64,000 bases of DNA from Micromonospora noduli (GTDB lineage Bacteria; Actinomycetota; Actinomycetes; Mycobacteriales; Micromonosporaceae). Location of the stretch: NCBI RefSeq assembly GCF_003264365.1, contig NZ_PYAK01000016.1, positions 56,446-120,445 of the forward strand, read 5' to 3'. The first letter of the stretch is position 1. Every line of letters begins with the position of its first letter. This document shows, in pieces, positions 18,296 to 26,362 of this stretch. The notes below the pieces were generated by a model that saw nothing but the letters and a program-made list of their open reading frames with translations, had not been told where the DNA came from and searched no databases. A program made the position numbers and the translations under genes.

Positions 18296-19942
18296 ATGGG
18301 TGGTGGGGACCGAAACGGCGCGCAACTGCTGGATGAGCGGTACCGGCTGATCGAGCAGCTCGGCGCGGGCGGCATGTCGGTGGTCTGGCGTGGCTACGAC
18401 GAGGTGCTCGGCCGCCAGGTCGCGGTGAAGGTGTTGGCGTCACGGCTGGCCAGCGACCGGGCCTTCCGCCACCGCATCCGGATCGAGGCGCAGGCCGCCG
18501 CGCGGCTCTGCCACCCCAACATCACCAACGTGTACGACTACGGCGAGTCCGAGCAGGTCGGTCTGACCGTGCCGTACGTGGTGATGGAGCTGGTCGACGG
18601 CGCTTCGCTGGCCAGCCGGTTGGGTCGGGAGACCCAGCTGCCGTGGCGGGAGGCGGTGACCATCGGCGCCGAGGTCAGCTCGGCGCTGGCCACCGCGCAC
18701 GCTCGTGGGGTGGTGCACCGCGACGTCACCCCGGGCAACGTCATGCTCACCTCGACCGGGGTCAAGGTGGTCGACTTCGGCATCTCCGCGCTCGTCGGGG
18801 AGAGCGAGAAGGGCCCCGACGGCGCGCTGTTGGGCACTCCCGCGTACCTCGCCCCGGAGCGGCTGGACAACGGCCAGGTCTCCCCGGCCACCGACGTGTA
18901 CGCCGTCGGGCTGCTGCTCTACCGGATGCTCACCGGCCGACTGCCGTGGCTGGCCAGCACGACCACCCAGATGCTTCGCGCCCACATGTACAACGACCCG
19001 GAGCCGATGCCCACGGTCCCGGGGCTGCCCGACGGGGTGGCCGACCTGGTCGGACGTTGCCTGGCCAAGCGGCCCGCCGACCGGCCGGCCACCGCCGAGC
19101 TGACCCGGACGCTCGCCGAGGCGGCCGGCATGCTCGCGGCGGTGCCGGTCTCCCCGGCCGCCGGGCCGCTGGACGCGGCCATGCTCGGCAGTGCGCGTAC
19201 CACGATCCTGCCCTGGTCGGCGGCGACCGACGCGTTGCCGCTGTCGCGGACCCGCAACCGGGACCGTCGGACGCAGCAGCGGGTGACCCGGCGTCGGCGG
19301 GTGGAGGCCGGAGTGGCCGCCGTCGGGCTGATCGCGGTCACCGGGGCCATGTGGGGGTTCACCTCGCGCAGCCCGGCCAGCGGCGGGGACCGGCCGACGA
19401 CCGAGGCTCGGATGGGTCTGCCGGCGGCGGCGCCCTGCGAGGTGGCGTACGCCTTGCGGACCGACTCCGGCACCGAGTTCGCCGCCGAGCTGACTTTGAC
19501 CAACACCGGTGGTCGTGAGCTGCGGGACTGGGCGATGAGCTTCACCTTCCCCGGGCAGCAGAAGGTGACGAAGGCGGAGCCCGCGCCGGTGCACCAGCAG
19601 GGGAGCACGGTGCTGATCCGACCGGCGGCCCAGCGCACCACGCTGGCCCCCGGTGCGGCCGAGAAGGTGACCCTCACGGGTAAGTACAGCGGGGCGAACC
19701 CCTTGCCGGTGGAGTTCCGGCTTGGCGAGGCGACCTGCGGGGTTCGGGTGTCCGGTGTCGCCGGCAGTGCGCCGTCGACGGCCCCGCCGAGCAAGGCCGC
19801 CACGACGAAGGCTCCGCCCAAGGCGGCGAAGGTGCCCAGCGGCTCCGGTTCGGGCGGCGGCGCGTCGAAGGCCAAGCCGCCGAAGCCTGCGAAGGCCCCG
19901 GCGAAGGCCGCCGGTGGTGGTAAGGGAAAAGCGGAAAGGTGA
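18296..19942 (+). CDS. Membrane Ser/Thr protein kinase with CBM2-like extracytoplasmic domain
   Basis: 548 aa. An N-terminal eukaryotic-like kinase has a glycine loop GAGGMSVV (23-30), Lys45, catalytic loop HRDVTPGNVM with Asp143, DFG at 160-162 and YLAPE. After a basic stretch comes one membrane helix (about 335-355). The outer part (about 380-490) looks like a family-2 carbohydrate-binding module: it starts and ends with Cys and contains LTNTGGRELRDWAMSFTFPG and LAPGAAEKVTLTGKYSG. A Lys/Ala/Pro-rich tail follows. The kinase probably senses a wall or polysaccharide signal, an inference from the domain layout. Confidence 0.92.
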   Translation: MGGGDRNGAQLLDERYRLIEQLGAGGMSVVWRGYDEVLGRQVAVKVLASRLASDRAFRHRIRIEAQAAARLCHPNITNVYDYGESEQVGLTVPYVVMELVDGASLASRLGRETQLPWREAVTIGAEVSSALATAHARGVVHRDVTPGNVMLTSTGVKVVDFGISALVGESEKGPDGALLGTPAYLAPERLDNGQVSPATDVYAVGLLLYRMLTGRLPWLASTTTQMLRAHMYNDPEPMPTVPGLPDGVADLVGRCLAKRPADRPATAELTRTLAEAAGMLAAVPVSPAAGPLDAAMLGSARTTILPWSAATDALPLSRTRNRDRRTQQRVTRRRRVEAGVAAVGLIAVTGAMWGFTSRSPASGGDRPTTEARMGLPAAAPCEVAYALRTDSGTEFAAELTLTNTGGRELRDWAMSFTFPGQQKVTKAEPAPVHQQGSTVLIRPAAQRTTLAPGAAEKVTLTGKYSGANPLPVEFRLGEATCGVRVSGVAGSAPSTAPPSKAATTKAPPKAAKVPSGSGSGGGASKAKPPKPAKAPAKAAGGGKGKAER

Positions 19943-19997
19943 CCAAGGGGCCGCGTGGTCACCGGAAGTGAGCAGGCCACATCGTGTCGCCACACTT

Positions 19998-20031
19998 CGG
20001 GGCCGTCAGACCAGTTGGTCCGACGGCCCCG
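19998..20031. terminator. Bidirectional hairpin terminator between convergent genes
   Basis: A 10-bp perfect stem CGGGGCCGTC / GACGGCCCCG with an inner GACC/GGTC extension, in the gap between the kinase gene and trkA, which converge here. Confidence 0.75.
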
Positions 20032-20055
20032 ATCGGTCTCGCCCTGGAGAGCAGG

Positions 20056-20724
20056 TCAGCGCATCCCCGCGAATTGCTGCACCTGGTCGATCCCACCCTC
20101 GACGATGAGCACCCCGCCCTGGGGGAGTGCCGTGTCGTCGGAGGTGTACCGGAAGCGTTCGCCCGGCAGCTTGGCGCCGACCACGCGTACCCCGAAGCGC
20201 TCCTCCGGTTTCAGGTCGAGCAGGGTGCGCCCGACCAGTGACTCCGGCACCCGGACAGTGGCGATGGCGAAGTCGTCGTCGAACTCGATGAAGTCGAGCA
20301 ACCGGCTGACGATCAGGTGCGCGACCCGGTCCCCGGTCTCCGCCTCCGGAAAGATCACGTGGTGCGCGCCCACCGACGCCAGGATCTTGGCATGCTTCTG
20401 CGAGGTGGCCCGCGCCCAGATCTGGGGCACACCCAGCTCGACCAGCGCCAACACGGTGAGCACACTCGCCTCCACCGAGGCCCCGATGGCCACCACCGCC
20501 CGCCCGAAACTGGTGATCCCCAGCTGCCGCAGCGCCCCCTCCTCGGTCGCGTCGGCCTGAACCACCCGGTCGAGCTGCGCCGACCAGCGCTGCACCTTCG
20601 CCGGGCTGCGGTCGATGGCCAACACCTCGCGGTTCATCCGGCTCAGCGACCCGGCCAGGTGGCAACCGAATCGACCCAGCCCGATCACCACAATGCCGCC
20701 GCTGTCCGCGCGTCTAGCCGACAC
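20056..20724 (-). CDS. trkA: Trk/Ktr potassium uptake regulatory subunit (RCK domain)
   Basis: 222 aa. A Rossmann RCK-N domain (GIVVIGLGRFGCHLAGSLSRMNREVLAIDRS) binds nucleotide, followed by an RCK-C domain (ATVRVPESLVGRTLLDLKPEERFGVRVVG). It gates the membrane subunit encoded next door. The GTG at 20724 is selected because GGGAGG precedes it and RCK proteins start close to the first strand. It lies 68 nt downstream of trkH on the same strand, so the two form an operon. Confidence 0.92.
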   Translation of the reverse strand: MSARRADSGGIVVIGLGRFGCHLAGSLSRMNREVLAIDRSPAKVQRWSAQLDRVVQADATEEGALRQLGITSFGRAVVAIGASVEASVLTVLALVELGVPQIWARATSQKHAKILASVGAHHVIFPEAETGDRVAHLIVSRLLDFIEFDDDFAIATVRVPESLVGRTLLDLKPEERFGVRVVGAKLPGERFRYTSDDTALPQGGVLIVEGGIDQVQQFAGMR

Positions 20725-20792
20725 CTCGGACCTCCCTGCTTCCACGGGTGCGTCTCCGACGTGTGGGTCGGCCGACACTTCCGAAACACGCC

Positions 20793-22202
20793 CTAGCCGA
20801 CAATGGGTTGCTCCTGGGGATAGCGGTAGAGCCGGCGTCGGGTGTTCAGGGCGATCGCCGACCCCAGGGTGAGCGTCCCGACCCGACCGATGAACATCAG
20901 CACGGTCAGCACCAGTTGGCCGCCGGCCGGCAGTTCGGCGGCCAGACCGATGGTCAGACCTGTGGTGCTGAACGCCGAGGTGATCTCGAACAGGGCCGCG
21001 ACGAAGCGGACGCCCTCGGTGAGCAGCAGCAACAGCATGGTCCCGGCCGTCACCAACGCGACGCTGAGCAGCGCCACGGTGAGGGCCTGTCGCTGGCTGG
21101 CGGTCGCCACCCGCCGGTGCCCGATCGTCACGTCGGGTTCGCCCCGCAGCTCCGCCCAGATGGTGAACGCCAGCAGGAAGAACGTGGAGACCTTGATGCC
21201 ACCGGCCGTGCTGGCGCTGCCGCCGCCGATGAACATCAGCACGATCAGCAGGGGATAGCTCTCCTCCTGGAGAGCGGCGATGTTCACGACGCTGTAGCCG
21301 CCGGTGCGGCTCAGCGCGATCTGGGTGAACGACGCGAGGACCTTCCCGGGTACGTCGTACTGGCCGATCGTGCTCGCGTTGGTCCACTCGGCGGCGAGCA
21401 GACCAGCGAAGCCGACCAGCAGCAGCACCGCGCTGCCCCAGATGGTCAACTTCGTCGCCACCGCCCAGCGGGTGGGCTGCCGCCACTCGCGGACCGCCTC
21501 GAAGAGCGCGGGAAACCCGAGACCGCCGATGATCGCGCCGATCGCCAGGGGCAGCGACACCCACGGGTCACGGCTGAAGGCCAGCAGGCCCTCGGTGTAG
21601 AGCGCGAAGCCACCGTTGTTGAACGCCTGCACGGCGTGGAAGACGCCCGACCAGAGGGCCTGCCCGAAGGGGTAGTCGTAGGTCAGCCAGAGCCGACCGG
21701 CGACGAGCACTGTCATCACCGCCTCGCAGGCGAAGACCGTCAGCGCGATCCGGCGGAGCAACCGACCCACGTCGCCGATGCCGAACTCCCCCGTCTCGGC
21801 CTGCACCAGCAACCGGTTACGCAGCCCGAGCTGACTGGAGACCACCAGGATGACCAATGCCGCGACGGTGAGGATGCCGAGGCCGCCGAGCTGGGTGAGC
21901 AGGGTGATCACCACCAGTCCAGCGCCGGACCAGTAGTTCGGCGTGTCGGTGATGGCCATGCCGGTGACCGACACGGCCGAGGTGGCGGTGAAGAGCGCCG
22001 TGACCACGGGTGGGCGTACGTGTTCGGTGGTCGCCCAGCGCGTCATGAGCAACCCGGTGCCAAGCAGGATCGGCACCAGGAACGCGAACGGCACCAGCCG
22101 CACGGGATTGCGGAAAAACCGGCGCACCAGACAATCTTCCTGTCCGCCCACAGTCCTGGAGTGGGAACGGGCATTCCGGAGATTCATCTGTCGGCCAGCC
22201 AT
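20793..22202 (-). CDS. trkH: TrkH/KtrB-type potassium transporter membrane subunit
   Basis: 469 aa with about ten membrane helices. Four pore loops with selectivity glycines are visible: TSAVSVTGMA, AFNNGGFAL, LSRTGGYS and TSAFSTTGLT. It forms the K+ channel or symporter regulated by the neighbouring TrkA protein. The start ATG has CAGGAG upstream. It is divergent from the glycerophosphodiesterase gene across 64 bp. Confidence 0.93.
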   Translation of the reverse strand: MAGRQMNLRNARSHSRTVGGQEDCLVRRFFRNPVRLVPFAFLVPILLGTGLLMTRWATTEHVRPPVVTALFTATSAVSVTGMAITDTPNYWSGAGLVVITLLTQLGGLGILTVAALVILVVSSQLGLRNRLLVQAETGEFGIGDVGRLLRRIALTVFACEAVMTVLVAGRLWLTYDYPFGQALWSGVFHAVQAFNNGGFALYTEGLLAFSRDPWVSLPLAIGAIIGGLGFPALFEAVREWRQPTRWAVATKLTIWGSAVLLLVGFAGLLAAEWTNASTIGQYDVPGKVLASFTQIALSRTGGYSVVNIAALQEESYPLLIVLMFIGGGSASTAGGIKVSTFFLLAFTIWAELRGEPDVTIGHRRVATASQRQALTVALLSVALVTAGTMLLLLLTEGVRFVAALFEITSAFSTTGLTIGLAAELPAGGQLVLTVLMFIGRVGTLTLGSAIALNTRRRLYRYPQEQPIVG

Positions 22203-22266
22203 CGACCAACTCCTGGCAAATCACGGGCGGTCTGCTTACCCGGACCATCGATGACAGGAGACGGCG

Positions 22267-23388
22267 TTGCGACGTACCCTTTCGACCCTCGGCGTGGCCA
22301 GCGCTCTGCTCGCCGCCGCCGTGGCCCTGCCGGCCGTGGCCGCGGCCGAACCAACGGCCAACGCGGACCGCTCCCGGGCCAACGACCGACCAATCGTGAT
22401 CGGTCACCGTGGCGCCAGCGGCTACCGGCCGGAGCACACGCTAGAGGCGTACCGGTTGGCGATCCGGATGGGCGCCGACTACATCGAGCCGGACCTGGTC
22501 TCCACCTCCGACGGCGTGCTGGTCGCCCGGCACGAGAACGAGATCTCCGGCACCACCGACGTGTCGACCCACCCGGAGTTCGCGGCCCGCAAGGCGACGA
22601 AGACCATCGACGGTGTCGCGGTGACCGGGTGGTTCACCGAGGACTTCACCCTCGCCGAGCTGAAGACGCTGCGGGCCAAGGAGCGGCTGCCGCAGGTACG
22701 CGTGGCGAACACCGCCTTCGACGGCCGCTTCGAGGTGCCCACCCTCCAGGAAGTCATCGACCTTGCCCGGACCGAGGGGCGGGCACGGGGCCGCACCATC
22801 GGCATCTACCCGGAGACCAAGCACCCGAGCTACTTCGCCTCGATCAAACTGCCGTTGGAGGAGCCCCTGCTGCGGGTGCTGCGGCAGAACAAGTTGGACC
22901 GGAAGAACTCGCCGGTCTTCATCCAGTCGTTCGAGACGGCCAATCTGCGCCGCCTGAGCCGCCTGACCGACGTGAAGCTGGTCCAACTGCTCGACGCGAC
23001 CGGCCGCCCGTACGACTTCACCGTCGCCGGCGACGCCCGCACCTACCAGGATCTGGTCACGCCGGCCGGGTTGAAGTGGATCGCCGGATACGCCGACGGC
23101 ATCGGCGTGAACAAGAACCTGATCGTCCCCCGGAACGCCGCCGGCGCCCTGCTCGCCCCGACCACAGTGGTACGCGACGCGCACCGGGAGCACCTGCTCG
23201 TGCACTCCTGGACGTTCCGCGCCGAGAACCAGTTCCTCCCGGCGGACTTCCGGATCGGCGCCGACCCGAACGCGCGCGGCGACATCACCGCCGAGTACGA
23301 ACTCTTCCTTGGCCTGGGCCTCGACGGTGTCTTCAGCGACCACCCGGACACTGCCGTCGCCGCCCTCGCCGGCCTCGCCACGCGCTGA
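22267..23388 (+). CDS. glpQ: Secreted glycerophosphodiester phosphodiesterase
   Basis: 373 aa with a signal peptide ending near AVAAAEP. The catalytic GDPD motif IGHRGASGYRPEHTLEAY contains the two active-site residues (His, Arg), and YIEPDLVSTSDGVLVARHE supplies metal ligands. It hydrolyses glycerophosphodiesters to glycerol-3-phosphate and an alcohol outside the membrane, likely for phosphate or carbon supply. The TTG start follows AGGAGACGGCG. A hairpin overlapping the stop codon follows. Confidence 0.93.
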   Translation: MRRTLSTLGVASALLAAAVALPAVAAAEPTANADRSRANDRPIVIGHRGASGYRPEHTLEAYRLAIRMGADYIEPDLVSTSDGVLVARHENEISGTTDVSTHPEFAARKATKTIDGVAVTGWFTEDFTLAELKTLRAKERLPQVRVANTAFDGRFEVPTLQEVIDLARTEGRARGRTIGIYPETKHPSYFASIKLPLEEPLLRVLRQNKLDRKNSPVFIQSFETANLRRLSRLTDVKLVQLLDATGRPYDFTVAGDARTYQDLVTPAGLKWIAGYADGIGVNKNLIVPRNAAGALLAPTTVVRDAHREHLLVHSWTFRAENQFLPADFRIGADPNARGDITAEYELFLGLGLDGVFSDHPDTAVAALAGLATR

Positions 23389-23414
23389 CACCCATCCGCG
23401 CTTCGGCGGGTGTC
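23387..23414 (+). terminator. Hairpin terminator overlapping the glpQ stop codon
   Basis: Stem GACACCC / GGGTGTC with an inner CCG/CGG pair. The left arm starts inside the stop codon. Confidence 0.65.
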
Positions 23415-23909
23415 CCCGCCCCGGTTGACCTCGGCTAGGAGTTGATCCGCTCCGAGCCGACCGCTGGGCCGATCACGCCCGGCCCAGACGCTGGCCCGTC
23501 GTCCCCCACCCGGACGGCGGGCCAGCGGCACGTCCGACCTCGCCCTCCCGGGCACTCGGCGTTACCTAAACAGACGCTTTGGAGCTGATGCCGTAAACGA
23601 ATCTGGCACCCACGCCCGCGTCGGGACGGCCTTGAGGCAGCAACTTCGGGGAAGTTGCTGCCTCGGTGCGAGTTGAGGCAGCAATATCAGGGATGTTGTG
23701 GCGATCTTCGACCGCCCCCGACGTGCGACCCGCACGATTTCCGCAGAGGTCCGGATCGGCCTGTCAGGGAGTGTTGGTGGCATGCGCCTATGCCGACGCA
23801 AGGCCAGCGGCATCGTAGACAGCGAAGATGGCGGGCCGACACGCCCCGCAACCCTTCCCATGCGTACGGTTGTTCGACAGTATTGGCCCGACGAGTAGAA
23901 GGAGGGCGC
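23415..23909. other. Gene-free region upstream of the DUF5131 gene
   Basis: About 495 bp with no convincing gene. It holds the GAGGCAGCAACTTC inverted repeat described separately, and a somewhat AT-richer stretch at about 23,560-23,700. No clear promoter hexamers are seen. The gap sets the next two genes apart from the compact gene order around them. Confidence 0.5.
23632..23684. repeat. Perfect inverted repeat plus third direct copy
   Basis: GAGGCAGCAACTTC (23634-23647), a GGG loop, then its exact complement (23651-23664): a 14-bp perfect hairpin. The 12-mer TTGAGGCAGCAA of the left arm (23632-23643) recurs at 23673-23684. It could be a terminator, an operator or a degraded small mobile repeat. 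Confidence 0.7.
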
Positions 23910-24665
23910 ATGGCGGACAAAAGCGCCATCGAGTGGACGGAAGCAACCTGGAACCCCACCACCGGTTGTGACCGCATCTCGTCGGGCTGCGACAACTGCT
24001 ATGCGATGACTCTGGCCAAGCGGCTCAAGGCGATGGGCTCGATCAAGTACCAGACGGACGGAGACCCCCGCACCTCCGGCCCGGGTTTCGGCGTCGCCCT
24101 GCACCCTGATGCCCTCGATGTTCCTCGTCGCTGGCGTGACCCACGGACCGTCTTCGTCAACTCCATGTCGGACCTGTTCCACGCTCGGGTTCCTCTCACC
24201 TATGTGCAACAGGTGTTCGCCGTCATGCGCGAGACCCCGAGGCACACCTTCCAGGTGCTCACCAAGCGCGCCTCAAGGCTGGCGAAGGTCGCCCATCAGA
24301 TCGACTGGCCGGCGAACGTCTGGATGGGCGTGAGCGTCGAAGACCACACTCAGCGGGAGCGGGTCGCCCAGCTCCGCGAGGTGCCGGCTGCGGTACGTTT
24401 CATATCGGCTGAGCCGCTGCTGGGGCCACTGGCCGACTTGGATCTCGACGGCATCGACTGGCTGATCGCGGGGGGCGAGTCGGGGCAGGGCTGCCGCCCG
24501 ATGGATCCGGCCTGGGCGCGCGACCTCCGGGATCAGTGCGCGGCTGCGGGTACCGCGTTCTTCTTCAAACAGTGGGGCGGGCGTACGCCGAAGGTTGGCG
24601 GCCGGCACCTCGACGGTCGGACCTGGGACGAGATGCCGGTCCCACGCCTACTCGTGCAGGCATAA
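23910..24665 (+). CDS. DUF5131 (phage Gp37/Gp68-like) three-cysteine protein
   Basis: 251 aa. The N-terminus has the family pattern IEWTEATWNPTTGC followed by further cysteines: Cys20, Cys27 and Cys30 form CX6CX2C, with Tyr next. This three-Cys motif looks like a metal or iron-sulphur ligand set, and the family has been compared with radical-SAM enzymes. Other conserved blocks are VFVNSMSDLFH, LTKRA, VWMGVSVED, RFISAEPLLG and LIAGGESGQGCRPM. The ATG has GGAGGGCGC upstream. It converges with a TcmP-type gene 24 bp away, the known family partner. The biological role is not established; an ATA codon (24402) and neighbouring codons less GC-biased than usual hint at transfer. Confidence 0.88.
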   Translation: MADKSAIEWTEATWNPTTGCDRISSGCDNCYAMTLAKRLKAMGSIKYQTDGDPRTSGPGFGVALHPDALDVPRRWRDPRTVFVNSMSDLFHARVPLTYVQQVFAVMRETPRHTFQVLTKRASRLAKVAHQIDWPANVWMGVSVEDHTQRERVAQLREVPAAVRFISAEPLLGPLADLDLDGIDWLIAGGESGQGCRPMDPAWARDLRDQCAAAGTAFFFKQWGGRTPKVGGRHLDGRTWDEMPVPRLLVQA

Positions 24666-24689
24666 GGCTGCCGCGAGTGGGGCGCCGGC

Positions 24690-25880
24690 TCAAGGTCGCC
24701 AGAGGACTTCCTTCCAGAAGTCACCCGTGCCGGGGCTGCTGATCCGGCCCTGCCGATGCAGCGACTTGACGGCCTGTCGTACATGTGGTGCCCAGGCATG
24801 CCCGAGCAACTCACCGTAGATCTCCGGCACGAGGTCGACGATCTTGATCGTAGAGTTTTGTTCGAGCAGCTTGACGATGTTCCGCTCGATCGCACCTGAC
24901 CAGCGAGGGGCGTTCTCGGCCTTGTACTGCTCGGCGTCGAAGACGGGACCGTCGCCGAACAACGTCTCCGCCACGTGGTCGCCCCGGCGGATCTGTTCCC
25001 GGACCCACGCCTCCTCCCATTCGACGCCAGCCTTGCCGAGGGTGTCGGCGAAATGCCAGGCACCTTCGCCATGGGTGGTGAACAGGGCGAGGACGTACTT
25101 CGGGGCGAGACCAGGACGTGGGCGCACTGGCATCTGCACCGCCTGGTAGTCGGACCCCTGGGTGAGATCTCGGGCGTACCTGTCCGCAACCCGGAGTGCG
25201 ACGTCCGTGGCACGCTGGTCATCGCCCGCGTCCGACACCTTGGCGAAATAGCTGCGCCACCAGCCGCCACCCAGGAACCGATCCAATCGTGCGGCGGTCC
25301 TCCGGTCGCTCTCCGACAGCCCACCCGATCGATGCTCGGCGACGTGGACGGCACGTCCCATCCGAGCCACGGTGGAGACGCTGAAATGCAGCAGTACTTC
25401 GGTCGGCGGCCAGCTCGGGCGCCCGAGCAGCCGTGTCCGGATCAGATCGAAGTCGAGAGCCGGACCGAAGGGATCGAGAAAGGCGAAGAGCGAGGCGCCC
25501 TTGGCTCGGGCCAGCACCTCGGGCAGGTGCTGGTCGAGGGTGCCCTGGCGAAGTTCACGCCGAACCGCCCCGCCCTTGTCACGGAGCACCTGCTCCAGGT
25601 TCGCGTAGTTGTCCGGATCCTGCTCGACGAAGAACGCGAGCACGTCGCGGAAGCCTTGGACGAACTCGGCGCACCGGGACAGCAGCAGTGGAGATCCGGG
25701 CTCTCCGCCTTCGTACTCGCCTCTGCCGGCGTAGCCGTCGAGGAAGACGATCGGGTTCCCCTGCCCTGTCTTGGAGGCGAACACCACGGGGTAGCGCTTG
25801 AGGATGCCGTGCTTCAGCACGGCCGCCGCCTTCTTCGACCGGAAAAATTCGTCGTTGTTGGACAACGGCCCTCCCCGCAT
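24690..25880 (-). CDS. tcmP: Three-Cys-motif partner protein, TcmP type
   Basis: 396 aa. The N-terminal half has NPIVFLDGYAGRGEYEGG (Asp48-Gly54), which resembles motif I of SAM-dependent DNA/RNA methyltransferases, and later FAFLDPFG (134-139), similar to their catalytic D-P-P-Y/F motif. The C-terminus ends in a winged-helix-like segment (HVRQAVKSLHRQGRISSPG). This matches proteins found next to DUF5131 genes and named three-Cys-motif partners. A methyltransferase-like role on nucleic acid is an inference. The ATG at 25880 is used; an in-frame TTG at 25865 directly after GGGGAGGGCCG is an equally good start. Confidence 0.82.
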   Translation of the reverse strand: MRGGPLSNNDEFFRSKKAAAVLKHGILKRYPVVFASKTGQGNPIVFLDGYAGRGEYEGGEPGSPLLLSRCAEFVQGFRDVLAFFVEQDPDNYANLEQVLRDKGGAVRRELRQGTLDQHLPEVLARAKGASLFAFLDPFGPALDFDLIRTRLLGRPSWPPTEVLLHFSVSTVARMGRAVHVAEHRSGGLSESDRRTAARLDRFLGGGWWRSYFAKVSDAGDDQRATDVALRVADRYARDLTQGSDYQAVQMPVRPRPGLAPKYVLALFTTHGEGAWHFADTLGKAGVEWEEAWVREQIRRGDHVAETLFGDGPVFDAEQYKAENAPRWSGAIERNIVKLLEQNSTIKIVDLVPEIYGELLGHAWAPHVRQAVKSLHRQGRISSPGTGDFWKEVLWRP

Positions 25881-26362
25881 CGCTCACTTCTGGTCATGAG
25901 AAGGTAGCGCTGCGTTGTCGGGCCTGCTGCCCGCAAGGACGCCATGCGGAGCGGATGTGAACATCGGAACCCCAGCGAGCAGCGCCGATGGCTGCCGGTG
26001 GTTCATTGCTGCGCAGCCCTCGGTCCATGATCTGACACCGGCGCAGCGCTGGGAGGATCTCGACGCGGTCGAGCCGTCGTGGTGGCGGGGCTCTACCGGC
26101 CGGGTCGTTCGGCCACGTAGGTGCCTCGGCGCGGCGGCGGTGACCGTCGGTGGTGGGCGCCGACACAGCGCTTGCCGGCGCGGTGGGGAGTTTGCCCATC
26201 CGGCACCCGGCCTTCACACAAACGACGCCATGGATTGGTACGGCGGACCATCCCTCTCTTGTTACTTGTGTGTTTCCGCCACATAGCTCGTGGGTGACGT
26301 CACTTCTAGCGTGAGCCGTCACGAAGAAGTTCTCTCCCTCTGAGTCCTCATGTGGAGTCGCA
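25881..26362. other. Gene-free region before the branched-chain amino-acid-type importer
   Basis: About 480 bp. A 123-codon open frame at 25915-26286 has no recognisable features and is not called. The last 100 bp are AT-richer and contain the GTGA...TCAC palindromes, so this part is probably the promoter region of the importer operon. Confidence 0.5.
26294..26322. promoter_or_regulatory. Paired GTGA...TCAC palindromes upstream of the importer operon
   Basis: GTGACGTCAC (26294-26303) is a perfect palindrome; GTGAGCCGTCAC (26311-26322) repeats the GTGA/TCAC half-sites 17-18 bp further on. A weak TTGTTA and an AT-rich CATAGC about 17 bp apart lie just upstream. Possible operator overlapping the transcription start. 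Confidence 0.35.

Noticed and set aside
20725..21564. Long upstream extension of trkA
   Set aside because: It runs through trkH in another frame; the GTG at 20724 with GGGAGG fits RCK protein length.
25915..26286. 123-codon plus-strand frame in the gap before the importer operon
   Set aside because: No recognisable motif, weak codon bias, Cys/Trp/Arg-rich composition and no clear ribosome-binding site.
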